From NCBI GenBank assembly GCA_029560875.1, contig JAKQKB010000080.1, positions 1 to 64,000 of the forward strand: DNA of 64,000 nucleotides, given 5' to 3'. Below the pieces are notes generated by a model. That model did no database searches. It was not told where the DNA came from and saw nothing but the letters and a program-made list of their open reading frames with translations. A program made the translations under genes and the position numbers. This DNA comes from Bacteroidota bacterium. GTDB lineage: Bacteria > Bacteroidota > Bacteroidia > Bacteroidales > Tenuifilaceae. Below are positions 8,463-17,848 of this stretch, piece by piece; position 1 is the stretch's first letter; each line of letters starts with the position of its first letter.

Positions 8463-9836
8463 ATGAAACAAAAACTATCAATTACTATGCTCATGATTTC
8501 GTTGAGCTGCATGGCATTTGCTGGAGGTATTGTTACCAACTCAAACCAGAGTGCACAGTATGTTAGAATGCTTGCTCGCGACGCATCAACAAGCATTGAT
8601 GCTGTATATTACAACCCTGCCGGTTTAACAAAATTGGCCGACGGTTTTCATTTTTACCTAAGCAACCAATCCGTCTTCCAGAAAAAAACAATTGAAAACT
8701 CTTATCCATACTTAAACGAGAAAAAATACGTTGGAGACGTAGTGGTTCCTGCTTATCCTGATTTTTATTTTGCATATAAGAAAGAAAAACTTGCCATAGG
8801 TTTTGGTTTCCAGCCAAATGCTGGTGGTGGATCTGCAAAATATGATACAGGATTGCCCAGCTTTGAAATCCCCTACGCCTCATTACCCGCAACGCTCTCT
8901 GCAATGTACGGCGCAGGATTCTGCACAGAGTACTCGGCAGATATCCAATTTGAAGGATCAAGCGTTTTCTGGGGCGCTCAACTAAATGCCAGCTATGCGG
9001 TAACCGATATTATATCAGCATCGCTTGGTGCAAGAATGATCCTTGCAAAAAACACCTACAAAGGACATATCAAAGATATTATGATTAACCCTCAACACGC
9101 AGTGATCAATCCATCCGGAGGGCTAATGTCAGCTTCACAATTCTTTACTCAAGCAGGAAACGCCACATACGCTGCAATGACATCAGATCAGGAAGTTGAT
9201 GTTACACAAACAGGAACGGGTTACACCCCAATTCTTGGCGTTAACTTGAACTTTAATGATAAGCTTAATATTGGGCTGAAGTACGAGTTTAGGACCAAAC
9301 TTGAACTTGAAAATGATACAAAGAAAGACCTAGTGGTTCCACAATTTACAGATGGAGCAAAAATCAGAAGCGACATACCTGCTCTACTTTCGGTAGGTGC
9401 CAGATACGCAGTTCTTCCTCAACTTCGTATTAGCGGAGGTATTCATTACTTCTTCGATAAAGACGCTACAATTGAAAAAGCCCCTGGTGTAAAAAAGGAG
9501 ATTGATGGCAATATGTATGAATTATCTGTTGGCGGCGAATACGATATTACTGATAAGATTCTTATCTCGGCAGGGTATCTTTATGCAAAAACCGGTGTTG
9601 GGACAGGTTATCAGACCGATCTAAGCCATAGTTTAACCTCTAGTACTGTTGGTTTTGGTGGCGAATTTAAGGTTACAGAGAAACTAGACCTTAACCTCGG
9701 AATGCTTTACACTATGTACACTTCAGATGCAAGAAACGGATCTTACACAATGGCAACCACTCAAGTTGTAAGTTACAAGGAAACCTATAATCGTACCAAT
9801 ATAGACTTCTCTATTGGAATAGGCTATCACTTTTAA
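8463..9836 (+). CDS. FadL/OmpP1/TodX-family outer-membrane protein
   Basis: A 457-residue outer-membrane beta-barrel of the long-chain fatty acid/hydrophobic compound transporter family. Signal peptide 1-20 (MAFAG). The family hallmark is DASTSIDAVYYNPAGLTKL (about 41-59). The rest alternates in barrel-like strands (for example LNIGLKYEFRTKLEL, ILISAGYLYAKTGVG) and ends in a terminal strand finishing GIGYHF, with Phe as last residue as expected for barrel assembly. Length fits the family. Ligand unknown. The small TPR-like gene 62 nt downstream may be co-transcribed. Confidence 0.88.
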   Translation: MKQKLSITMLMISLSCMAFAGGIVTNSNQSAQYVRMLARDASTSIDAVYYNPAGLTKLADGFHFYLSNQSVFQKKTIENSYPYLNEKKYVGDVVVPAYPDFYFAYKKEKLAIGFGFQPNAGGGSAKYDTGLPSFEIPYASLPATLSAMYGAGFCTEYSADIQFEGSSVFWGAQLNASYAVTDIISASLGARMILAKNTYKGHIKDIMINPQHAVINPSGGLMSASQFFTQAGNATYAAMTSDQEVDVTQTGTGYTPILGVNLNFNDKLNIGLKYEFRTKLELENDTKKDLVVPQFTDGAKIRSDIPALLSVGARYAVLPQLRISGGIHYFFDKDATIEKAPGVKKEIDGNMYELSVGGEYDITDKILISAGYLYAKTGVGTGYQTDLSHSLTSSTVGFGGEFKVTEKLDLNLGMLYTMYTSDARNGSYTMATTQVVSYKETYNRTNIDFSIGIGYHF

Positions 9837-9898
9837 TAAATAATTTATTATCTTGTTCGGGGTTAGGGTGTTCCTAATCCCGATTTATTTTGATCAAA

Positions 9899-10606
9899 AT
9901 GGCGAAACAATTACTAATACTACTGTGCATAACTTATACTCTTGGAGTAGCACAAGCACAACGAGTGGTTTTAAACCCTTCGGTGGCAGAGGTTTCACAC
10001 CCAGAACTTGTAATCGATAAAATTTCGTTTTATGCCGACTCTGCTGTGGTAAACCTTACCGTGGAGAATAAGTTAGACAAGGGAGGTTGGTTCTGTGCCG
10101 ACAAGAATATTTATATTGAAAATCCACAAACACGGCAACGTTTTGCTCTAAAAAAATCGGTTGGTATTCCAACATGTCCAAATAACCATAGCTTTAGCAG
10201 GAAAGGAGAGAAACTTTCGTTTACGTTGGTATTCCCTTATTTACCCGCCGACCTAAGAACCCTTAACCTTGTGGAGGATTGCAATAAATCGTGTTTTAGT
10301 TTCCGTGGGGTAATTCTGGATGATAAACTCAACGCTGACATAAGAACTTTTAACCAAGGAATGGAATACTACACATCAAACAAAACCGATAAAGCCATTG
10401 AGTGCTTTGCAAGGGTTGTTGAAGCTATTCCTGCATACCCAACCCATGTTTATGGATATGCTTATTACCATTTAGTTGTAATCTATCAGACTCAGAATAA
10501 TAATGAAAAGGCTAAGTTCTGGTTTGCCAATCTGGAAAGGTCGCCGTTGCCTGATAAACAGTATTTTATTGATGAAATAAAGCGTAATAAAGGAATTCCA
10601 AAGTAA
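9899..10606 (+). CDS. Small secreted protein with TPR-like C-terminus
   Basis: A 235-residue protein I cannot name. Signal peptide 1-20 (VAQAQ), then a beta-rich domain (about 25-145) holding four cysteines (WFCADK, PTCPNN, EDCNKSCFS) that could form disulfides. The last ~80 residues contain helix pairs (GMEYYTSNKTDKAIECFARVVEAIP and YYHLVVIYQTQNNNEKAKFWF) typical of tetratricopeptide repeats, so a protein-binding role is plausible. The ATG at 9899 was preferred to a TTG nine bases earlier. It ends at a bidirectional terminator shared with cysS. Confidence 0.65.
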   Translation: MAKQLLILLCITYTLGVAQAQRVVLNPSVAEVSHPELVIDKISFYADSAVVNLTVENKLDKGGWFCADKNIYIENPQTRQRFALKKSVGIPTCPNNHSFSRKGEKLSFTLVFPYLPADLRTLNLVEDCNKSCFSFRGVILDDKLNADIRTFNQGMEYYTSNKTDKAIECFARVVEAIPAYPTHVYGYAYYHLVVIYQTQNNNEKAKFWFANLERSPLPDKQYFIDEIKRNKGIPK

Positions 10607-10608
10607 TA

Positions 10609-10632
10609 AAAAAGCCCTTTACAGGGCTTTTT
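10609..10632. terminator. Bidirectional terminator between TPR-like gene and cysS
   Basis: Stem AAAAAGCCCT / AGGGCTTTTT with a TTAC loop, T-runs on both strands. It lies 2 nt after one stop codon and just before the other. Confidence 0.9.
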
Positions 10633-10634
10633 CT

Positions 10635-12110
10635 TTAACTTATCTCCCAGTCAAATCCGTCTTTCCTATCGCGTACCACAACTCCCATTTTTGAAAGTTC
10701 ATCGCGAATTTTATCCGAAGTGGCAAAATCCTTACGCGCTTTTGCATCCAAGCGCATATTCAAGAGCATATCAATAAGGTTCGATGTTAACTCAGCCTGC
10801 TTTGAGCCACCGGCCGATTGCTCATCGGTTAAGCCAAGAATATCAAAAACAATGCTTCGGAAGTTTTGCTTTAAGTAATCCAAATCGGCCTGTGTGATGG
10901 TCTCCTTCGCTTCTGCAAGTGAGTTAATGTTTCTAACCCAATCAAAAAGCGCTGCAATTGCAATGGGGCTGTTCAAATCATCGCCCATAGCCTCGTAAAC
11001 CCTAGCGGTTAAATCGTTAACATCAATCGACGATTTATCTGAAGGTTTCACCTTATCGAGAATTCTGTTAGCAGCCATTAACCTAGCCAACCCCTTCTCG
11101 GCTGCCTGCAATGCTTCATTGGAAAAGTCCAAGGTAGAGCGATACTGAGCTTGAAGTATGAAGAACCTTATTGTCATTGGGCTGTACACCTGCTGTAGCA
11201 ACTTATGCGAACCTGTAAATAGTTCCTCCAAGGTGATAAAGTTCCCCAACGACTTTCCCATTTTCTGTCCGTTAATGGTTATCATATTATTATGCATCCA
11301 GTAACGAACAGCCTCCTTGCCATTGGCTGCAACACTCTGGGCAATCTCGCACTCGTGGTGAGGGAAAAGTAAATCCATTCCGCCTCCATGAATATCGAAT
11401 GGTTCACCTAGGTATTTTGTGCTCATAGCGGAGCACTCCAGGTGCCAGCCTGGAAATCCATCACTCCAGGGCGATGGCCAACGCATAATATGCTCGGGAC
11501 TAGCCACTTTCCAAAGCGCAAAATCGAATGGATTCTGCTTCTCATCCTGTCCGTCGAGTGTTCGGGTGTTGGCCATTAAATCGTCCAGTACTCTGCCAGA
11601 AAGTTTACCGTAGTTATGCTTTGCATTATACTTAACCACATCGAAGTAAACGGAACCATTCTTCTCGTAGGCAAATCCATTGTCGATAATCTTTTTAATG
11701 AGCTCTATCTGCTCAATAATGTGACCCGATGCCCGTGGCTCAATGCTTGGCGATTTAACGTTAAGCATTTTCATTGCATCCTGATATCGATTGGTGTAGT
11801 ATTGCACCACCTCCATGGGCTCAAGTTGCTCAAGACGGGCTTTTTTCGCAATTTTATCGTCGCCCTCATCGGCATCGTTCTCAAGATGTCCAACATCGGT
11901 AATATTACGCACATATCGAACTTTATAGCCCAAATGCTGAAGGTATCGGAAAAGCAAATCGAAAGTAATTGCGGGGCGTGCATGCCCTAAATGTGGGTCG
12001 CCATAAACAGTAGGACCGCACACATATAATCCAACGTGTGGCGGATTTACGGGCTGAAACTCTTCCTTCTTTCGGGTTATAGTATTGTATATAAATAGTT
12101 TTTTATCCAT
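10635..12110 (-). CDS. cysS: Cysteinyl-tRNA synthetase
   Basis: Charges tRNA-Cys in the cytoplasm. 491 residues, class I fold. The first zinc cysteine is in YVCGPTVYG (about 29-37); the HIGH motif appears as HLGH. The remaining zinc ligands are in WHLECSAM and HHECE. The KMSKS loop is KMGKS, a variant I recall as common in Bacteroidota. The C-terminal helical anticodon-binding part is complete ([25 protein letters not shown]). The gene stands alone, converging on the TPR-like gene. Confidence 0.96.
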   Translation of the reverse strand: MDKKLFIYNTITRKKEEFQPVNPPHVGLYVCGPTVYGDPHLGHARPAITFDLLFRYLQHLGYKVRYVRNITDVGHLENDADEGDDKIAKKARLEQLEPMEVVQYYTNRYQDAMKMLNVKSPSIEPRASGHIIEQIELIKKIIDNGFAYEKNGSVYFDVVKYNAKHNYGKLSGRVLDDLMANTRTLDGQDEKQNPFDFALWKVASPEHIMRWPSPWSDGFPGWHLECSAMSTKYLGEPFDIHGGGMDLLFPHHECEIAQSVAANGKEAVRYWMHNNMITINGQKMGKSLGNFITLEELFTGSHKLLQQVYSPMTIRFFILQAQYRSTLDFSNEALQAAEKGLARLMAANRILDKVKPSDKSSIDVNDLTARVYEAMGDDLNSPIAIAALFDWVRNINSLAEAKETITQADLDYLKQNFRSIVFDILGLTDEQSAGGSKQAELTSNLIDMLLNMRLDAKARKDFATSDKIRDELSKMGVVVRDRKDGFDWEIS

Positions 12111-12404
12111 GGTAAATAAAATTTGAACTGAACAAAAATAAATAGAATAGTGATAAATGGCTAAAGGCTTAGCCTTGCTAGTTTACTAGCAACATCGATG
12201 AAAGTGATATGGAAATGTATGTGCACTCATAACAAAGCACAAAAGTAAATATTTTTAGCAATATGGCAGAATTATCGTCCATTTATGTACCATCGAAACA
12301 TCAAATTATTTATTTATTGCTGTTTTTGTGTAAAAAAATCCCTTAAAAATTGATATTGTATTCAAAATTAGTAATTTAATAGCCTTTTCCTTTATTTGGA
12401 TGAT

Positions 12405-15400
12405 ATGAAAAATTACAAGCTATCTTTCGGAAAAACCCTGATTATATTAGTACTTTCAGTGGTTTTAAAATCGGGGTTTGCGCAAAAAGGAATTCCCTTT
12501 ATTACCAACTACACCCTTCCTGTAAGTATGAGTGCCCAGAACTATCAGGTTATTCAGGGCGACAATGGTATGATGTACATTCTTAACCAAAACGGAGCAT
12601 TCAGCTTCGATGGTTACAACTGGGAACGTATGCCAATTGGCGGACAGCCAATGGCAATAACCTACCTAGATAAACTATTCGTTGGGGGCGATAAGGAACT
12701 GGGCTATTTTAAGAAGAATTTAAAAGGGATAAATCTTTACGTTCCTATTGAGCAGAACGGCAAGGAACTTTTCTACCTTTTTCATCACTTCAATAATAAC
12801 CTATATGCCGCTGGAGTTGACGGAATTTATAAGATTAGAAGAGTTGAGCCTTTTAAAGTTGAAAATTACTACACCGAGACGGATAGCACGCAGATTGTAA
12901 CTGACATGTTTAATGTTGGCGAAAAATTTTTCATTGTTAAGAATAAATCCTCAGTTTTTAGAATTCACAAACAGGATGCTACTCAAATTAACACTTCAGG
13001 TGTAGGTGATAGTGAGATTTCATTTTCCTTTAAACACAATGATGTACAAATTATTGGAACAAACTCAAATAATATATTCAAGTTCGACGGGAATAGCTTT
13101 TCGCCAATATTCATCAAAGACCAAAATTACATTGATGAAAGCTACTTAACTGGCGGAATAGCCCTAGACGACAAAACCATTGCCCTTTCAACTTTAATTG
13201 GCGGATGTGTAATTGTAAATATCAATACAGGAGAAACTGTCCAAATTATTAACTACTCCTGTGGACTACCCGACGACGAAGTTACCGCAATGGGTAAAGA
13301 CGGAAGTGGAGGTCTATGGTTAATACATGGAATGGGTATATCGAGGGTTGATTTAACCATACCAATTTCGTCGTACCACCACATATCAGGATTGCGAGGA
13401 AATATTCTATCCACAGCTAAATTTAATGGTACCTTATACGTTGGCACCAGCGACGGACTGTACAAACTGAACGAATCACAGAACTACTCCACAAAAACCG
13501 TTGAGTACACCACAAAGAAACCTATTGTAAAAAAAGTTAAGCAAACGGTTCAGACCCAGAGTGCAGAACAGCCCGCTACAGAGAGAAAAAAAGGCCTATT
13601 CTCCAGAATTTTTGGTGGGGAGCGAACAGAGCAAGCTACTACTGAGCAAAATAATACCCAAACAGTAGAGGTTGACCAAGTTGAATATTCAAAAACTGTG
13701 GTTAGGAAAAAAGAGAGAAAATTAATCTCCACAAATTTTATTTATCAGAAGATAGAGGGAATAAGTGGCAAAATAAATTCCGTTCAAGTATGGAGTAATA
13801 ATCTTTTAGTTGCCTCTAGCACTGGATTGTACAATATAACCTTATCCGAGCCAAAGCCAATTATACCTAACGAGTATATTTTTAGCGTAAATCCCAGCAT
13901 CTTTGATAAAAACACCTTATACATTGGCTCGTGGGGAACTCTTTATCAGGTAAAGTCCGATGGTGGTAGTTTAATATCAAAAGCACTTTTAAATATTAAT
14001 AACGAGAAAATTACTTCGATATCGGAGATATCAGAGTCGGAAATAGTTTTTACAACAGACTATAAACTATACAAGGCAACAAACATTAACTCAAGTAGTC
14101 CTAAGTTGATATCCGTTTCGGAAGGAGAGCATACAGTTGTATCGCCTATTATCCGTAAGGTAAATACAGACTATTTGGTTATAACCCCTACCAGTATATA
14201 TAAGTACTACCAACTTGCCGACAGCATTGGGATTCATCCTGAATATAGCCAACAGGCAAATTACAAGGCATTTTACTCCAACTCTCAGCAAACCTGGTTA
14301 AGGTCTGGCCAAATATGGCTTGATTTTCCAAAAACCGAGCAAAATAAAAGAATTGCAAAATATATTGGCCTACTCGACAGAGTAAACTATGTAAGCTATG
14401 CCGATAGCAATGAGGTGTGGGTGGTAAATGGCTTTAATCAACTATACAGAATTAATGCAACCAAGCAAAACGATACCCTAAAAGCAGTTAACCTTTACGT
14501 TAAGCAAGTTCTTGATAAGTCAGGGAATAGCCTTAACACCAACTATGTGAAGTTGGAGTCGGACAACAATGCATTTAAAATTAAACTGGGAGCACCATTC
14601 TACCTAAAAGAAAAAGGTATAGAGTACCAGTATAAACTCGAAGGGGTTATGTCCGAATGGACAGATTGGGGTAATGTTCCCGAAAAAGATTTCCCATTTT
14701 TTCCTCCCGGAAACCATGTTCTTCAAATCCGAGCACGAGATGCAATGGGCAATTTGAGCGATATTAAAGAGTACCCCTTTAGCATTAAACCTCCGTTCTA
14801 CCAAACAATTTGGTTTTACATTCTTGCCATAGCACTATTTATTGCACTTGTTGCTGTTTTCATCAGGGTTCGAGAGCGAAATCTTATCAAGGAAAAGCAA
14901 ATTCTGGAACAAAAGGTAAAGGAAAGAACAAAAACCATTGAAGAGCAGAAGAATGATATTGAAAAACAGCGCGATGAACTCAAAATAATGAATCAGGAGA
15001 TTCTTCAACAGAAGGAGGAAATTGAGGCACAACGCGACGAGATAACATCGCAACGCGACCAAATTGTATCGCAAAACCAAGACATCATTAAAAGTATTTC
15101 GTATGCTCGCCGGATACAAACCGCAGTAATGCCAAGCAAAGAGGTAACCGACTCTGTTCTGAAAGATTACTTTATCCTACTAAAGCCCCGCGATATTGTT
15201 AGCGGCGATTTCTTCTGGATGTCGAAAAAAGGGAACAAAGTAATTGTAGCTGCTGCCGATTGTACTGGACATGGGGTTCCTGGTGCATTTATGAGTTTGC
15301 TAGGCATAACATTACTTACCGAGATAGTTAAAAATACTGATGACATTCGTCCTCACATCTTACTAAACGAGCTAAGGAGCAATATAAAAAGGGCTCTATC

Positions 15401-15833
15401 GCAGGTGGGAAAGGAACACGAAGCGAAGGATGGAATGGACATTTCGTTAAGTGTAATTGATAATGACTCCAATACGCTATTCTTTGCAGGCGCTTACAAT
15501 CCACTTTATCTTATTAGAAACAAAGAACTAATAGAGTATAAGGGTGATAAAATGCCTGTTGGGGTTCATATCAACGAAAAGGATTCGTTTACACTTCGCG
15601 AAATACAAATCCAGAAAAACGACTGTATCTATATGTTCTCTGATGGCTATGTAGACCAGTTTGGTGGAAACTCAAACCGTAAATTTATGGCCAAGAACTT
15701 TAAGGAACTTTTACTTAAAATTTCCGAGAAGGAAATGCCAGAGCAAAAAACAATACTTGACGATACCATTGACCAATGGATTGGTCCATTCGACCAACTC
15801 GACGATATTCTGGTAATGGGAATTCGGCTATAA
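12405..15833 (+). CDS. Propeller/Y_Y_Y sensor with SpoIIE-type PP2C phosphatase
   Basis: A 1142-residue membrane signalling protein. Signal peptide (1-26, GFAQ); periplasmic beta-propeller of Reg_prop-like blades (about 30-720); Y_Y_Y domain (about 725-795, with YQYKLEGVMSEWTDWG and FPPGNHVLQIRARDAMGN); one membrane helix (about 802-823); a long coiled coil (about 830-900, repeating EEIEAQRDEI-like heptads); and a SpoIIE/PP2C Ser/Thr phosphatase (about 900-1142). Metal-site motifs are present: SGDFFW, AADCTGHGVPGAF, FSDGYVDQFGG and DQLDDILV. Residues about 365-445 form a charged, low-complexity insert between blades. It probably senses an external ligand and dephosphorylates an anti-sigma antagonist-type partner, none of which is nearby. 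ATG 12405 opens the signal peptide. Confidence 0.88.
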   Translation: MKNYKLSFGKTLIILVLSVVLKSGFAQKGIPFITNYTLPVSMSAQNYQVIQGDNGMMYILNQNGAFSFDGYNWERMPIGGQPMAITYLDKLFVGGDKELGYFKKNLKGINLYVPIEQNGKELFYLFHHFNNNLYAAGVDGIYKIRRVEPFKVENYYTETDSTQIVTDMFNVGEKFFIVKNKSSVFRIHKQDATQINTSGVGDSEISFSFKHNDVQIIGTNSNNIFKFDGNSFSPIFIKDQNYIDESYLTGGIALDDKTIALSTLIGGCVIVNINTGETVQIINYSCGLPDDEVTAMGKDGSGGLWLIHGMGISRVDLTIPISSYHHISGLRGNILSTAKFNGTLYVGTSDGLYKLNESQNYSTKTVEYTTKKPIVKKVKQTVQTQSAEQPATERKKGLFSRIFGGERTEQATTEQNNTQTVEVDQVEYSKTVVRKKERKLISTNFIYQKIEGISGKINSVQVWSNNLLVASSTGLYNITLSEPKPIIPNEYIFSVNPSIFDKNTLYIGSWGTLYQVKSDGGSLISKALLNINNEKITSISEISESEIVFTTDYKLYKATNINSSSPKLISVSEGEHTVVSPIIRKVNTDYLVITPTSIYKYYQLADSIGIHPEYSQQANYKAFYSNSQQTWLRSGQIWLDFPKTEQNKRIAKYIGLLDRVNYVSYADSNEVWVVNGFNQLYRINATKQNDTLKAVNLYVKQVLDKSGNSLNTNYVKLESDNNAFKIKLGAPFYLKEKGIEYQYKLEGVMSEWTDWGNVPEKDFPFFPPGNHVLQIRARDAMGNLSDIKEYPFSIKPPFYQTIWFYILAIALFIALVAVFIRVRERNLIKEKQILEQKVKERTKTIEEQKNDIEKQRDELKIMNQEILQQKEEIEAQRDEITSQRDQIVSQNQDIIKSISYARRIQTAVMPSKEVTDSVLKDYFILLKPRDIVSGDFFWMSKKGNKVIVAAADCTGHGVPGAFMSLLGITLLTEIVKNTDDIRPHILLNELRSNIKRALSQVGKEHEAKDGMDISLSVIDNDSNTLFFAGAYNPLYLIRNKELIEYKGDKMPVGVHINEKDSFTLREIQIQKNDCIYMFSDGYVDQFGGNSNRKFMAKNFKELLLKISEKEMPEQKTILDDTIDQWIGPFDQLDDILVMGIRL

Positions 15834-15836
15834 AGA

Positions 15837-15860
15837 AAAAAGAGGCGTAAGCCTCTTTTT
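15837..15860. terminator. Bidirectional intrinsic terminator
   Basis: Stem AAAAAGAGGC / GCCTCTTTTT with a GTAA tetraloop between the converging SpoIIE-domain and threonine dehydrogenase genes. Confidence 0.9.
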
Positions 15861-15880
15861 TCTTTGTCACTTATTAATGT

Positions 15881-16846
15881 TTACTTCAGTAAACCTTTAG
15901 CATATTTTTCGCCAATAACCTTAAGCATATCGTCGGTCATTGTTTCTAAGTTCCATTTTGGATTCCAGCCCCACTCCTCGCGTGCGCATGAGTCGTCCAT
16001 ATAATTTGGCCAACTGTCGGCAATTGCTTTCTTAATTGGGTCAACATTATACTCCATTGCGAACTCGGGAATACGTTTCTTTATTGCCTCAAATATTTGC
16101 GAAGGCTCAAAGCTCATTGCCGTTACGTTAAAGCTGTTACGGTGCTTTAACTTTGATGGGTCTGCCTCCATAAGTTGAACACAAGCATCTAACGCATCGG
16201 GCATGTACATCATATCAAGGAAAGTACCTTGTGGCAATGGACAGGTAAATTTCTTTTGCTGAATTGCTCCATAGTAAATCTCTACTGCGTAGTCGGTTGT
16301 TCCACCTCCAGGTAGCGTTACATTTGATATAATGCCAGGGAAACGTACGCTACGAGCATCAACACCAAAGCGCTGAAAATAGTAGTCACTAAGCATTTCT
16401 CCAGTCACCTTGCAAACACCATAAATGGTTGAAGGGCGCATAACGGTATCTTGAGGAGTGTTATCCTTCGGTGAACTTGGACCAAAAGCACCAATTGAAC
16501 TTGGAGTGAACACTGCACAGTTATACTCGCGAGAAATCTCCAAAGAGTTCATCAAGGCACCCATATTGATTTTCAACGCTAATTGAGGGTTTTTCTCGCC
16601 AGTAGCAGAAAGTAGTGCAACTAGGTTGAAAATTGTATCAATCTTATATTTTTTTACAATTTCAACAAAGCGCTCAGCATTAAGGGCATCGAGTTCCTCA
16701 AAAGGACCATTCTCGGCAAGCTTTACACAGGAGTTGCAGTTAATATCGGTTGCAACTACATGGTCGTTTCCGTATATTTTTTGAAGATGAGGAACCAACT
16801 CAGAACCAATTTGTCCGCCAGCTCCAACAATCAAAATATTCTTCAT
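15881..16846 (-). CDS. L-threonine 3-dehydrogenase, epimerase-like (SDR) type
   Basis: Oxidises L-threonine to 2-amino-3-ketobutyrate with NAD+, the first step of threonine-to-glycine breakdown. The 321-residue protein has the Rossmann motif GAGGQIG (8-14), TPSSIGAFGP with the active-site Ser/Thr (about 114-123), and YGVCK (Tyr142, Lys146). The segments STIYGVCK, TDYAVEIYYGA and PLPQGTFLDMMYMPDA match the short-chain threonine dehydrogenases rather than UDP-galactose epimerases, which are otherwise close relatives. The usual partner, 2-amino-3-ketobutyrate CoA ligase (kbl), is not adjacent. A TACTTTTG box (minus strand, 16899-16892) may be part of its promoter. Confidence 0.85.
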   Translation of the reverse strand: MKNILIVGAGGQIGSELVPHLQKIYGNDHVVATDINCNSCVKLAENGPFEELDALNAERFVEIVKKYKIDTIFNLVALLSATGEKNPQLALKINMGALMNSLEISREYNCAVFTPSSIGAFGPSSPKDNTPQDTVMRPSTIYGVCKVTGEMLSDYYFQRFGVDARSVRFPGIISNVTLPGGGTTDYAVEIYYGAIQQKKFTCPLPQGTFLDMMYMPDALDACVQLMEADPSKLKHRNSFNVTAMSFEPSQIFEAIKKRIPEFAMEYNVDPIKKAIADSWPNYMDDSCAREEWGWNPKWNLETMTDDMLKVIGEKYAKGLLK

Positions 16847-17010
16847 AGTACCAATATGTTAAAAGGTGATTTTTATTAAAAGAATTGGAAACAAAAGTAT
16901 ACTTTTTGATTTAAATTTTAAATGACAAATGCAGTTTTCGATTGATATTTTTAAGCATATTTCTAAAAAAAAGATTGAATGGTAATTAATTATTCCAAAC
17001 TCATGAAAAT

Positions 17011-17034
17011 AAAAAAGCCACCTTTCGGTGGCTT
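17011..17034 (-). terminator. Terminator of the tRNA gene
   Basis: Stem AAGCCACC / GGTGGCTT with a 4-nt loop, followed on the minus strand by six T (17016-17011). It starts 4 nt past the tRNA 3' end. Confidence 0.85.
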
Positions 17035-17037
17035 CTG

Positions 17038-17111
17038 TGGGCCCAGCTGGGCTCGAACCAGCGACCCTCTGATTATGAGTCAGATGCTCTAACCTGCTGA
17101 GCTATGGGCCC
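17038..17111 (-). tRNA. tRNA with anticodon CAU (Met elongator or Ile2)
   Basis: A 74-nt gene including the discriminator base A. On the minus strand it folds as a normal cloverleaf: acceptor GGGCCCA / TGGGCCC, D-arm AGCTCAGCAGGTTAGAGCA, anticodon stem CTGA/TCAG around loop CTCATAA, and T-arm with GGTTCGAGCC. The anticodon is CAT. CCA is not encoded, as usual in this phylum. The first base pair G-C of the acceptor excludes an initiator tRNA. Sequence alone does not decide between elongator Met and lysidine-modified Ile2. Confidence 0.93.
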
Positions 17112-17195
17112 TAAAAAATCGCTAATCGATTTTTAAATTGGAGTGCAATATTACATATTTGCATTCAATTTTTCAACACTCAACCAAAATAATTT

Positions 17196-17846
17196 ATGCC
17201 ACAACTCACATTTAAACCATATAAACACCTAAATATCAGGAATATTATTTTTGATTTGGGCGGTGTAATTTTAGATATCGATTATCAAAAAACATTAAAT
17301 GAATTCAAGAAGCTAGGAGTAAGCAACCTAGAAAATCTGTTTACTCTAACATCGCAAACAGAACTTTTTAATAAACTCGATTGCGGCTTAATATCCGAAG
17401 ATGAATTTAGAGCCACGCTCAAACAGCATATCAACATTCCACTTTCCAACTCTGAGATTGATTTTGCGTGGAATGCACTTCTGTTAGAATGGAATATCGA
17501 AAGGTTAACTTTGCTAAAGAATTTAATGCCCAACTACAAAATATTTATACTTAGCAACACAAACATAATCCACAGCAAGATTTACAACCAAAAACTAATG
17601 AACCTAACAAACGGAAAAGATTTAAAACATTTCTTCCATAAAGTTTACTACTCCTACGAGGTTGGATTACGAAAACCTAATCCCGAAATATTCAAACGAG
17701 TTCTTAACGAGAATAGTTTATTGGCAAACGAAACTCTTTTTATTGACGATACCGCTGAGCACATAAATGCAGCAATGGCTTTGGATATCAACTGCTACAA
17801 CATTAACCCCAAGGCAGGAGAAACGGTTTTAGACCTTTTCAGCTAA
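17196..17846 (+). CDS. HAD-family phosphatase (YihX-like)
   Basis: A 216-residue haloacid dehalogenase-superfamily hydrolase, probably a small sugar-phosphate phosphatase. All four motifs are present: nucleophile Asp20 in FDLGGVILDID (motif I), ILSNTN (motif II), GLRKPNPEIF with the Lys (motif III) and LFIDDTAEHINAA (motif IV). A short helical cap lies between motifs I and II, as in subfamily IA. FDLGGV rather than the classic DxD arrangement resembles the YihX group acting on hexose phosphates; the actual substrate is not known. Its stop codon is only 2 nt from the stop of the converging hydrolase-like gene. Confidence 0.88.
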   Translation: MPQLTFKPYKHLNIRNIIFDLGGVILDIDYQKTLNEFKKLGVSNLENLFTLTSQTELFNKLDCGLISEDEFRATLKQHINIPLSNSEIDFAWNALLLEWNIERLTLLKNLMPNYKIFILSNTNIIHSKIYNQKLMNLTNGKDLKHFFHKVYYSYEVGLRKPNPEIFKRVLNENSLLANETLFIDDTAEHINAAMALDINCYNINPKAGETVLDLFS

Positions 17847-17848
17847 CA

